Source: G963664115 sp965216035
GTDB taxonomy: Bacteria; Acidobacteriota; Terriglobia; 20CM-2-55-15
DNA: 64,000 nucleotides
Direction of reading: 5' to 3'
Assembly: GCA_965216035.1 (NCBI GenBank)
Contig: CBDCFM010000020.1
Span: 434,001 to 498,000 of the forward strand
This document shows, one piece after another, positions 54,619 through 62,760 of the stretch. The notes under the pieces are model-generated. The model was not told the DNA's origin. It did no database searches and worked only from the letters and a program-made list of their open reading frames with translations. The position numbers were made by a program, and so were the translations under genes. Positions within the stretch are counted from its first letter, which is position 1, and every line of letters starts with the position of its first letter.

Positions 54619-55212
54619 TTGCTAGTGTCCCACCCGGAGACGCTCGAGGCGCAGCTGATGGATTTCGGGCTGCAGCCGAGAGACACCGAAATCGCAAAAC
54701 TTCTCCGCTACATTGCAGAGCTTGAACGCTGGAATCGGAGGGTCAACCTGACGGCTCTCAGGGGCGCTGTGCTCATTCGGCGGTTGGTCGTTGAGCCCCT
54801 CTGGGTGTTGGCGGCGTTGTCGCCGAGTGGGCGCTATATGGACATTGGGTCCGGAAACGGCTCTCCGGCAGTCCCATGGCATGTTCGAGGGGATTTCATT
54901 TCCACTGACCTGGTAGAGGCCCGGACGCGGCGCGCAACGTTTCTTAGGCGGATAACGCTGCAGCTCGGGCTCGAAAAGGTGACGGTGCATCGCGGGCGCT
55001 TCGAAGACCTTGCCGACACACTTCAACCCGCCAATTGGATAACGCTGCAAGGCGTGCGGCTTACCGGTCAATTGCTGGAAAAACTGCGCCCAACCCCTCC
55101 CCTGACAGTGACCGCTGTTTGGTTTACAAAGGGCGCACAACCGCCTGTTTCGCCGTCCCGCGTATTGGAGATACCTTTTTCTGACCGACGGGCACTGGTT
55201 TTTGACCTCTGA
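54619..55212 (+). CDS. rsmG: 16S rRNA m7G527 methyltransferase
   Basis: 197 residues beginning TTG 54619 (GTG 54625 is an alternative). The N-terminal part ELERWNRRVNLTAL and the SAM-binding YMDIGSGNGSPAVPW (usually DIGSGaGfPGipl) identify RsmG/GidB. LLEKLRPTPPLTVTAVWF is near the end. The glycine motif is more diverged than in typical members. It has the usual place between mnmG and parA. Confidence 0.85.
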   Translation: MLVSHPETLEAQLMDFGLQPRDTEIAKLLRYIAELERWNRRVNLTALRGAVLIRRLVVEPLWVLAALSPSGRYMDIGSGNGSPAVPWHVRGDFISTDLVEARTRRATFLRRITLQLGLEKVTVHRGRFEDLADTLQPANWITLQGVRLTGQLLEKLRPTPPLTVTAVWFTKGAQPPVSPSRVLEIPFSDRRALVFDL

Positions 55213-55347
55213 GAGCGGACCTCTTCTGGGTCTATTCGGAGAGAGGATCGCAAAAGTATCCGAAATCTCTTCCGCCCCCAAGCTTTTTCTGGGCGCCAGC
55301 CGATTCCGGAGGCCAAAGTAAGCCGGGTCAAGGGGCGGTGAGTTGAT

Positions 55348-55363
55348 TGTTCCACGTGGAACA
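55348..55363. promoter_or_regulatory. parS centromere-like site
   Basis: TGTTCCACGTGGAACA is a perfect 16-bp palindrome, differing from the consensus parS TGTTTCACGTGAAACA only by a symmetric T-to-C/A-to-G pair. It lies 32 bp upstream of parA, the usual position, and would be bound by the ParB encoded nearby. Confidence 0.88.
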
Positions 55364-55395
55364 CCGCCCCGCCCCTGTGGTACATTCCGCTGAAT

Positions 55396-56211
55396 ATGGG
55401 ACGAATCATCGCCATCTCGAACCAGAAGGGGGGCGTCGGTAAGACGACGACCGCCATCAATCTAGCGGCGTCTCTGGCCGCGGCTGAGATGCGCACGCTC
55501 CTTGTGGATCTCGATTCTCAAGGAAACGCGACCTCTGGGTTGGGAGTGCGCCGGGAGAAATTCGAGACCTCGACGTATCATTCGTTGGCGTTCGGCGAGC
55601 CGATTTCATCCATCCTGCTGCCGACCGAGATCGAATCGCTGTTTCTCGCACCCGCAGGCCGCGAACTCGTTGGTCTTACGTTGGAGCTGGCCCAGGTGGA
55701 TGGGAGAGAGCGTCGGCTCCGCGCATTGCTCCAGCCCATTACAAATGATTACGATTTCATTCTGATTGATTGCCCGCCATCAATGGACCTCCTGACTGTT
55801 AACGCCCTGGTCGCAGCCGACAGCGTACTGATCCCCATCCAGTGCGAGTATTTCGCGCTCGAGGGCGTTTCCGAGTTGGTCGAAACGATCCGCCAAATCC
55901 GCCGTCAGAGTAACCCGGATCTTGAGATTGAAGGGGTGCTGGTGACCATGTTCGATGAGCGAACCAACCTCGCACAGGAAGTTCACGCAGATCTGGTTTC
56001 GTTCTTTGGTCCGCAGTTATTTTCTACGAAGATTCCACGAAACATTCGCCTTGGCGAAGCCCCAAGTCACGGTCAGCCCATCTTGCTCTATGACATTAAG
56101 TCTAAGGGCGCGGTGAGTTATATTCGGCTGGCCAAGGAGGTCATCAATGCCCGCGCAGAGAAAAGCTTTAGGCCGGGGACTGAGCGCGCTGCTCGGCACG
56201 CCGGATCTTGA
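55396..56211 (+). CDS. parA: Chromosome-partitioning ATPase ParA
   Basis: 271 residues. Deviant Walker A KGGVGKTT at residues 11-18, switch I LVDLDSQGNAT, Walker B FILIDCPPS and the PIQCEYFALEG segment are typical of chromosomal ParA/Soj. It forms a DNA-bound ATP-dependent gradient that moves ParB-parS complexes. The 3' end overlaps parB by 65 bases, so ParA has a short basic tail not seen in most homologues. Confidence 0.97.
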   Translation: MGRIIAISNQKGGVGKTTTAINLAASLAAAEMRTLLVDLDSQGNATSGLGVRREKFETSTYHSLAFGEPISSILLPTEIESLFLAPAGRELVGLTLELAQVDGRERRLRALLQPITNDYDFILIDCPPSMDLLTVNALVAADSVLIPIQCEYFALEGVSELVETIRQIRRQSNPDLEIEGVLVTMFDERTNLAQEVHADLVSFFGPQLFSTKIPRNIRLGEAPSHGQPILLYDIKSKGAVSYIRLAKEVINARAEKSFRPGTERAARHAGS

Positions 56212-57007
56212 TTCGGACCAGTTACGTGAGATAGACATCGAGAGGATCATACCGAACGCTGACCAGCCACGTAAGTCATTTACTTCAAGTGGTTTAGATG
56301 GCCTTGCGGGGTCTATCAGGACCCATGGCATCGTTCAGCCGATTGTCGTTCGGTCGCTGCAAGACGGGATATTTCAGATCGTCGCCGGAGAGCGCCGCTG
56401 GCGCGCTGCTCAACTGACTGGACTGGCCCGGATTCCAGCCTTGGTCCGTGAAACTCGCGAGCACCAGGCGCTGGAACTGGCGTTGGTTGAAAACGTTCAA
56501 CGCGAAGATCTCAACCCAATTGACGAGGCGCAGGCCTACCAACGACTCTTGTCGGAGTTCGGGCTGACACAGGATGAACTTGCCGAACGTGTGGGAAAAC
56601 GCAGGGCGACCGTAGCCAACATGTTGCGATTGCTGAAGCTGCCGGGGGAAGTGCAGCTTTGGCTCCAAGACGGCAAGCTGACGGTCGGTCACGCCAAGGC
56701 CTTGTTGTCGCTTACGGAAACCGATGAAATTTTGACCGCGGCGCAGGAAATCATCCGCGGGAACTATTCCGTTCGGCAGGCTGAGGCCCTGGTCACCCGC
56801 CCCAGGAAGGGCCGGGGCGTCAAGAGAAAAGCGGGCACGGTGGCGATCGATCCCAATGTGCGGGCCGCCCTCACAGGGTTGGAACGGGCACTGGGAACAA
56901 AGGTCACGATTCAACAATCGGGCAGCAAGGGCAAAATCGAAATTTATTTTCATTCGAAAGACGAGCTCGACAGGCTCTACAATGGATTGCTTCAAGCGCG
57001 CTTCTGA
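56147..57007 (+). CDS. parB: Chromosome-partitioning protein ParB
   Basis: 286 residues starting MPAQRKALGRGLSALLG, the usual ParB opening. CTP-binding and clamp motifs (IRTHGIVQPIVVR, GERRWRAAQLTG), the helix-turn-helix (LTQDELAERVGKRRATVANMLRLLKLP) and a C-terminal dimerisation region follow. It loads at parS. The start lies inside the parA 3' end and the bactofilin gene follows after 18 bp. Confidence 0.97.
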   Translation: MPAQRKALGRGLSALLGTPDLDSDQLREIDIERIIPNADQPRKSFTSSGLDGLAGSIRTHGIVQPIVVRSLQDGIFQIVAGERRWRAAQLTGLARIPALVRETREHQALELALVENVQREDLNPIDEAQAYQRLLSEFGLTQDELAERVGKRRATVANMLRLLKLPGEVQLWLQDGKLTVGHAKALLSLTETDEILTAAQEIIRGNYSVRQAEALVTRPRKGRGVKRKAGTVAIDPNVRAALTGLERALGTKVTIQQSGSKGKIEIYFHSKDELDRLYNGLLQARF

Positions 57008-57025
57008 GAGCGCGGAGGAGGTTTC

Positions 57026-57433
57026 ATGGGACGCCGGGAAAAAGTTTCCTCCGAGGAGATTACGGGTTTTCTGGATCGCGGCACTGCCGTAACGGGAGAA
57101 CTTCAGTTTTCGGGAACGTTGAGAATCGACGGTAACTTCCATGGGTCGATATCAACCGACGACGTCCTGACCATTGGAGAGCATGCCGACGTCCATGCCG
57201 ATATCCGTGCTGGAGCGATTGAGATCTATGGGCACGTCTCGGGTAACATCGAGGCCACTCGGCGGATTGAGATCCGTGGGACAGGCCATGTCTCGGCCGA
57301 CATCCAGACGCCGGCGCTGGTCATCGAAGCCGGCGGCACGTTCGATGGCCGTAGCCGTATGGGCGACGACCCCCAAGAGGACGCAGAAATGGACCGGAGC
57401 CAGGTAAGAGAGGGGATCGATGAGGCTAACTAG
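57026..57433 (+). CDS. Bactofilin
   Basis: 135 residues. The central beta-helix domain shows the bactofilin repeats ELQFSGTLRIDGNFHGSI, VLTIGEHADVHADI, AIEIYGHVSGNI and RIEIRGTGHVSADI. It polymerises without nucleotide into filaments; in other bacteria bactofilins beside parAB help hold ParB-parS at the pole. An unstructured tail rich in Asp, Glu and Arg follows. The 3' end overlaps the selD start by 14 bases. Confidence 0.93.
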   Translation: MGRREKVSSEEITGFLDRGTAVTGELQFSGTLRIDGNFHGSISTDDVLTIGEHADVHADIRAGAIEIYGHVSGNIEATRRIEIRGTGHVSADIQTPALVIEAGGTFDGRSRMGDDPQEDAEMDRSQVREGIDEAN

Positions 57434-58448
57434 CTTTGCAAAGTGCGCCGGCTGAGCGGGCAAATTAAGTCCAAGGGACTTGGACCACGCGCTCAAAGGT
57501 CTGCAGCCGCAGCAAATTCCAGAAATTCTTGTCGGATTTGATCACGCCGATGATGCAGGAGTGTATCGACTCACCGACTCGCTTGCCCTCGTTCAAACCG
57601 TTGATTTCTTCTCGCCTATCATTGACGACCCCTTCGCGTTTGGACAGATCGCTGCAGTAAACGCGCTGAGCGACATTTACGCGATGGGCGGTACACCACT
57701 CACGGCGCTTTCCATTGTCGGTTTTCCGGAAGGCGGAGCCGACCCCGGAGTGCTCCGTGAAATCATTGAAGGGGGCCTGGACAAACTTAGTGAGTGCAGC
57801 GTGGCCTTACTAGGCGGGCATTCGGTGAAGGACGAGGAAATAAAGTTCGGATACGCGATCACCGGAACGGTGGACCCCGCACGTATTCGACAAAACAGCA
57901 CTGCCCGCGTCGGCGACCGAGTATTGCTTACAAAGCGTTTGGGCACGGGCTTGATCGCAACAGCATTGAAGAACGACCAGGCGGACCCCGCCCATGTCGA
58001 GGGTGCAGTCAGGTCGATGCTCGAAACTAACCGGAAAGCAGCCGAAATCGTGTCCGGTTTTGACGTTCAAACGATGACCGACATCAGCGGTTTTGGACTG
58101 ATCGGCCACGCAGTCGAGGTCGCCCGGGCCAGCAACCTAACGATCGAGCTTGACCATACGCGGTTGCCGATTCTCGATGGGGCCATCGCCTACAGCGCGA
58201 AAGGTCATCGCGCGGGCGGCCTCAACAACAATCGCGAATTCTTTTCTCCTCACGTTACCTGGAAAGGGACGATACCTGAAGGCCAGCAGGACGTGCTCTT
58301 CGACCCCCAGACCTCCGGCGGCCTCCTCATTTTCGTCGATGAAACCGATTGTGTCGGCCTGATTGACGCGATCCAGACTGCGGGCATCGCGGTGTCTGAA
58401 GTTGGCCATGCGCGGACCCTCGACGACACCTGCCTGCATATTCTTTGA
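57420..58448 (+). CDS. selD: Selenide, water dikinase, a selenoprotein (Sec12 encoded by TGA 57453-57455)
   Basis: SelD makes selenophosphate from selenide and ATP for selenocysteine and selenouridine synthesis. ATG 57420 with TGA at 57453-57455 read as Sec gives 342 residues; the N-terminal motif becomes C9-AG-U12-AG-K15-LSP, matching the usual active-site pattern with Sec in place of Cys17 and Lys20 kept. The glycine-rich nucleotide-binding and C-terminal domains follow (DDAGVYRL, AVNALSDIYAMGGTP, LLGGHSVKDEEIKFGYAITGTV, DISGFGLIGH, DPQTSGGLL). A start at 57480 would delete the catalytic region and is certainly wrong. The ATG overlaps the bactofilin gene by 14 bases. Confidence 0.95.
57467..57481 (+). 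promoter_or_regulatory. Candidate bacterial SECIS hairpin of selD
   Basis: AAGTCC (57467-57472) and GGACTT (57476-57481) form a perfect 6-bp stem with loop AAG, extendable outward by two T-G pairs. The loop begins 18 nt after the TGA, within the range of bacterial SECIS elements. Confidence 0.6.
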
Positions 58449-58545
58449 CGCTTTCCTGGCCCGAGCTCTGGATGCTCGCCGAATGCTCTGCGAAATCTCA
58501 GCGGGGAAACCTTAACGGAGCCACCGATGTCAGGGGCTAGAGGCC

Positions 58546-58574
58546 TTGACACCCCGCACGGTCGGTGATAGCCT
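58546..58574 (+). promoter_or_regulatory. Possible promoter of the ATP synthase operon
   Basis: A perfect -35 TTGACA (58546-58551) is 17 bp from TAGCCT (58569-58574), which keeps the key TA...T of the -10 box. It lies about 60 bp upstream of the first atp gene. Confidence 0.45.
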
Positions 58575-58634
58575 AAACCGTTTGTTGTCAAGCGTGTCTC
58601 GGGCACATGCGGTGCTTCCTCCCAGACTAAAAAG

Positions 58635-59054
58635 ATGATTGATCTCGACCTGTCTATTCTCGTAACGATCATCTACGTCGCTATTCTATATGTGTTTCTT
58701 TCCAAGTTTTTCTTTGGACCCGTGACCGGGATACTCGCCGAACGTCGACAGGCGAGTGAGGGGAGCCTCGAAGAGGCAGCCCGCAGGATCGAGGAAGTCG
58801 AAAAACGCACGGAAGAATACGAGTCGGCGCTTCGGGAAGCGCGGGCCGACGCGTACAAGCACCAGGAAGCCATACGAGAGGAAGCGCTCGAAGAGCGTGC
58901 GCGACTGCTCAACGATGCCCGGCGCGAAGCGGACCAGATTATAGCCAATGCGCGTCGGCGGCTGGCGACGGAAACTGCCGAAGCCCGAAAGGAACTCGAA
59001 GGCGAAATCGACTCCCTCGCATCGCGCCTTACCGGAACGCTCCTGCAGGATTGA
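58635..59054 (+). CDS. atpF: ATP synthase b'-type subunit (first b-like gene)
   Basis: 139 residues: N-terminal membrane helix (ILVTIIYVAILYVFLSKFFFGP) then a long charged coiled coil rich in Glu, Arg and Ala. It is the peripheral-stalk b/b' subunit of F0. It starts the rightward atp group, which lacks atpB (a) and atpE (c) here; those must be elsewhere. A second, longer b-like gene follows at once, so the stalk is probably a b-b' heterodimer. Confidence 0.85.
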   Translation: MIDLDLSILVTIIYVAILYVFLSKFFFGPVTGILAERRQASEGSLEEAARRIEEVEKRTEEYESALREARADAYKHQEAIREEALEERARLLNDARREADQIIANARRRLATETAEARKELEGEIDSLASRLTGTLLQD

Positions 59055-59062
59055 GCGTTGGA

Positions 59063-59695
59063 ATGAAGACCCTCTGTCTATCAATTTGCCCCGCGTTGGC
59101 AATCGTCCTGAGCATAGGATTGACCGCTAGCGCTGTGTCTGTCCGGGCACAGGGTGAACGAGGCGCGGCAGCACTGTCGCAGGCTGGGGAAATCAGCGCC
59201 GCAGACAATGAAGAAGGCGAGGAGGAGGGAGGACCGCTAGCGGTGGCCATGCGCTGGATCAATTTCGCGCTTCTCTTCGGCGGCCTGGGCTATTTGTTGC
59301 GCCGACCTGCAGCGGAGTTTTTCGAGGCACGGCGACAGAGCATCCAGAGTGGTCTTGAGAAATCCCGAGCGGCAGGAAAGAACGCCGACCAACGCCTGAC
59401 TGACATCGACGCCCGCCTGTCCAGGCTGTCAACAGAAATGGCCGGCATCGGTTCGGACGCGGAAGAATCGGCCCGTAACGAGCGGGACCGGATTATGGCC
59501 GATGCTAAGAACGAAGTGGCCCGGGCGTTGGAACGGTCCCAAGCTGAGGTCGACCGACTGGCCGGCGGCATGGAGCTGGAGATCCGGTCCCTCATCGCCG
59601 ACCGCGTTGTCCTGAGCGCCGGAGAAAAGCTCCGAGCCCGGCTGACCGAGCAGGAGCACGGCCGTATAGTGCGCCGTGCGGCAGACGGCCTTTAG
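59063..59695 (+). CDS. atpF: ATP synthase b subunit (second b-like gene)
   Basis: 210 residues from ATG 59063 (TTG 59051 is possible). An N-terminal hydrophobic stretch looks like a signal peptide (LSICPALAIVLSIGLTASAVSVRA), and after an acidic linker a membrane helix (MRWINFALLFGGLGYLLRRPAAEFF) leads into a coiled coil of about 130 residues. The extended, exported-looking N-terminus is known in b subunits of some phyla. It overlaps or abuts the first b gene. Confidence 0.85.
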   Translation: MKTLCLSICPALAIVLSIGLTASAVSVRAQGERGAAALSQAGEISAADNEEGEEEGGPLAVAMRWINFALLFGGLGYLLRRPAAEFFEARRQSIQSGLEKSRAAGKNADQRLTDIDARLSRLSTEMAGIGSDAEESARNERDRIMADAKNEVARALERSQAEVDRLAGGMELEIRSLIADRVVLSAGEKLRARLTEQEHGRIVRRAADGL

Positions 59696-59704
59696 ATAGT
59701 TACT

Positions 59705-60247
59705 ATGACAGTAGTAGCCAGTCGATATGCTCGAGCGCTGATCGAGGCCCTTGGCGGGGAAAACACCGCAGGGCCTGACGCAGGCTTAGAGCAGTTGGGT
59801 CAGATCAAGTCGCTTCTGGAGGACGAGCCGGACGCACGTAAGTTACTGGTAAATCCAGTGATTCCTCCGGATCGGCGGGGCCGCTTCGTGGATGAAATCT
59901 GCAGGGCCCTGGCGCTGGACACCCGTGTCGCAAGATTGCTGCACCTGATCGTCGAACGCGGGCGCCTGGAAATCCTGGACGATCTGATCAATGCCTATCG
60001 AAAAATGCTCGACGCAAAAAACAACATCGTTCGAGCCGTCGTCAGCTCGGCGACTCCGCTATCGGAGGCCCAACAGCAGGAAGTCGGCGAGAAGTTAGAG
60101 AAGTCGCTGGGTCAGCGGGTGGTGATGGAAGTCGAAGAAGATCCTGCCTTGATCGGCGGCCTGATCGTTCGGATCGGAAGTACGGTCTACGATGGATCGC
60201 TGCTTCAGCAGTTGGCAGGATTCAAAGAACGATTAATGACGGGTTGA
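59705..60247 (+). CDS. atpH: ATP synthase delta subunit
   Basis: 180 residues. The N-terminal VASRYARALIEAL, the middle LLHLIVERGRLEILDDLINAY and the conserved DPALIGGLIVRIGSTVYDGSLLQQL near the C-terminus identify delta/OSCP, which links F1 to the peripheral stalk. It starts nine bases after the second b gene. Confidence 0.96.
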   Translation: MTVVASRYARALIEALGGENTAGPDAGLEQLGQIKSLLEDEPDARKLLVNPVIPPDRRGRFVDEICRALALDTRVARLLHLIVERGRLEILDDLINAYRKMLDAKNNIVRAVVSSATPLSEAQQQEVGEKLEKSLGQRVVMEVEEDPALIGGLIVRIGSTVYDGSLLQQLAGFKERLMTG

Positions 60248-60310
60248 AGTCGAGACGTCCGTTCTATTTATTGTTTCAAATCAAAATGAGCGTTCGAGTC
60301 GGGGAGCTGC

Positions 60311-61834
60311 ATGGAGATCAAGGCAGAAGAAATCAGCAAGATTATTCGAGAGCAGATCGATGAATACCGTCCGGGTCTCGAGGTCAATGAAGTTGGCAGC
60401 GTAATCTCAGTCGGCGACGGAATCGCGCGTGTCTACGGTCTCGAGAAAGCGATGGCCGGTGAGTTGCTCGAATTCCCAAAAGGAGTCATGGGGCTCGCCC
60501 TCAACCTGGAGGAATCCCAGGTCGGCGTCGTCCTTCTGGGTGAGTACACCGAGATTCGTGAAGGTGACCAGGTCCGTCGGACCGGCCGCATCATGGAGGT
60601 TCCTGTCGGCGAGTCTTTGACCGGCCGCGTAGTCAACGCTCTGGCCCAGCCGATTGACGGTAAAGGCGTCATTGAAACCGACAAGACGTTGCCGATTGAA
60701 CGGCTGGCTCCCGGCGTTGTCGATCGACACCCGGTGACCGAGCCCTTGCAAACAGGTCTTAAGCCGATCGACGCGATGATTCCCATCGGTCGCGGCCAGC
60801 GTGAGCTGATCATCGGCGACCGACAGACCGGTAAGACCGCCGTCGCAATCGATACGATCATCAACCAGAAAGGCCTCGACGTGATCTGCATCTATGTCGC
60901 GATCGGCCAGAAAAGATCCACGGTCGCGCAGGTGGTCAAGACACTTGGTGAGGCCGGCGCGATGGATTATTCCATCGTCGTGTCGGCCTCTGCCAGCGAT
61001 CCCGCACCGATGCAGTTTCTGGCGCCGTATGCTGGGTGTGCCCTCGGAGAGTATTTTCGTGATACGAGCCGGCACGTTCTGTGTATCTACGACGACCTTT
61101 CAAAGCATGCCGCGGCTTATCGTGAGATTTCGCTTCTCCTCAGGCGGCCACCGGGCCGTGAGGCATACCCGGGCGACGTATTCTATCTCCACTCGAGACT
61201 TCTCGAGCGCGCGTCGAAGCTGAGCGACGAAAACGGCGGCGGATCCCTCACCGCCCTGCCCATCATCGAGACCCAGGCTGGAGACGTCTCCGCCTATATC
61301 CCAACCAATGTTATTTCGATCACCGACGGACAGATCTATCTGGAATCGGATCTGTTCCACTCCGGCATTCGTCCAGCCGTCAACGTGGGTCTCTCGGTGT
61401 CACGTGTGGGTGGCAGCGCGCAGATTCGGGCCATGCGGCAAGTTGCCGGCACCCTGCGTCTGGATCTGGCTCAGTTCCGCGAACTGGCCGCTTTTGCGCA
61501 GTTCGGATCGGATCTGGACAAAGCGACGCAAGCTCAGCTGGCGCGCGGTGAACGCCTGACCGAAATTCTCAAGCAGGGTCAGTACGTCCCTCTTCCTGTG
61601 GCCAAGCAGGTTGCGATTATTTATGCCGGCACGAAAGGTTTCCTCGATGACATGGAAGTTGCCGATCTGGGAGACTTCGAAGCCGAACTGCATCGCTTCC
61701 TGGACACGAGCAAACCCGAGCTGCTTAAGAACATCACGGAGAAGAAGATTCTCGACGACGATCTTACTGCGGAACTGGAAGGCGCGATCAACGAGGCCAA
61801 ACAAAAGTTCAATCAGGATCGTGCGGTCCGGTAG
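60311..61834 (+). CDS. atpA: ATP synthase alpha subunit
   Basis: 507 residues. The non-catalytic nucleotide-binding P-loop GDRQTGKTAVA, plus ARVYGLEKAMAGELLEF, PIDAMIPIGRGQRELIIGDRQTGK and the arginine finger region in SVSRVGGSAQ, are normal. It forms the alpha3beta3 head of F1. It lies 63 bp after atpH. Confidence 0.98.
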   Translation: MEIKAEEISKIIREQIDEYRPGLEVNEVGSVISVGDGIARVYGLEKAMAGELLEFPKGVMGLALNLEESQVGVVLLGEYTEIREGDQVRRTGRIMEVPVGESLTGRVVNALAQPIDGKGVIETDKTLPIERLAPGVVDRHPVTEPLQTGLKPIDAMIPIGRGQRELIIGDRQTGKTAVAIDTIINQKGLDVICIYVAIGQKRSTVAQVVKTLGEAGAMDYSIVVSASASDPAPMQFLAPYAGCALGEYFRDTSRHVLCIYDDLSKHAAAYREISLLLRRPPGREAYPGDVFYLHSRLLERASKLSDENGGGSLTALPIIETQAGDVSAYIPTNVISITDGQIYLESDLFHSGIRPAVNVGLSVSRVGGSAQIRAMRQVAGTLRLDLAQFRELAAFAQFGSDLDKATQAQLARGERLTEILKQGQYVPLPVAKQVAIIYAGTKGFLDDMEVADLGDFEAELHRFLDTSKPELLKNITEKKILDDDLTAELEGAINEAKQKFNQDRAVR

Positions 61835-61847
61835 GGACGAATACTGA

Positions 61848-62699
61848 ATGGCGAACCTTCTCGACATCCGGCGCCGGATCCGCTCGGTCAAGAACACCCA
61901 GCAAATTACGAGCGCCATGAAGACCGTTGCCGCGGCAAAGCTACGCCGCGCGCAGGAGCGGGTTATTGCTGCACGTCCGTACGCGAATGAATTGAAGACG
62001 ATTCTGTCGGATCTCTCAGCCCGGGTGGAAGACCTGCGCCATCCGTTGCTGGAAATCCGCCCAGAAAAAAAGGCTCTTCTGGTTGTAGTCACGTCCGATC
62101 GGGGCTTGTGCGGTGCGTTCAACACGAACATTTCCCGTGCAGCCGAGGACTTCATGACGTCTCACGGGAGCCCGGAATTTCCGTTGATGGCCGTTGGCCG
62201 GAAGGGCCGTGACTACTTCAAGCGACGGGGCGCCGCGATCCTTGATGAGCACATCGGTATTTTTTCGCAGCTCGACTTCACGCACGCACGCGCAATCGGG
62301 GAACGCATCGGCGAACTCTACAGCACCGCCGAAATTGACAGCGTTTACCTGGCATACAACGAGTTCAAGTCCGTCATCCAGCAGCGACTGGTGGTCGAGC
62401 CACTTTTGCCGCTCAGCCAGAGCGCGTTCGAAGGGGAACAGGCGGGCGGTGACTATATTTACGAACAGTCGCCACAAGCGATATTTGATCGTCTGCTTCC
62501 TCGATTCGTCGACACCCAGGTGCACCGCGCGTTGCTCGAGTCGGCGGCTTCCGAACACGGCGCCCGCATGACTGCGATGGATACGGCGTCCCGCAATGCA
62601 GTTGAGATGATCGAGGCCCTGACGCTGAACATGAATCGCATTCGGCAGGCGGCGATCACCCGGGAAATTATCGAGGTCGTCAGCGGCGCGAGCGTCTAG
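61848..62699 (+). CDS. atpG: ATP synthase gamma subunit
   Basis: 283 residues. The N-terminal helix (RRIRSVKNTQQITSAMKTVAAAKLRRAQ) and the C-terminal helix (EMIEALTLNMNRIRQAAITREIIEVVSGA) form the rotor coiled coil; SDRGLCGAFN is also typical. Gamma rotates inside alpha3beta3. Confidence 0.97.
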   Translation: MANLLDIRRRIRSVKNTQQITSAMKTVAAAKLRRAQERVIAARPYANELKTILSDLSARVEDLRHPLLEIRPEKKALLVVVTSDRGLCGAFNTNISRAAEDFMTSHGSPEFPLMAVGRKGRDYFKRRGAAILDEHIGIFSQLDFTHARAIGERIGELYSTAEIDSVYLAYNEFKSVIQQRLVVEPLLPLSQSAFEGEQAGGDYIYEQSPQAIFDRLLPRFVDTQVHRALLESAASEHGARMTAMDTASRNAVEMIEALTLNMNRIRQAAITREIIEVVSGASV

Positions 62700-62760
62700 C
62701 CGGATCGAATGCATATCGGGTTTAAAGACTAAATAAGTTAAGGAAAGGCACTAGAGATCA

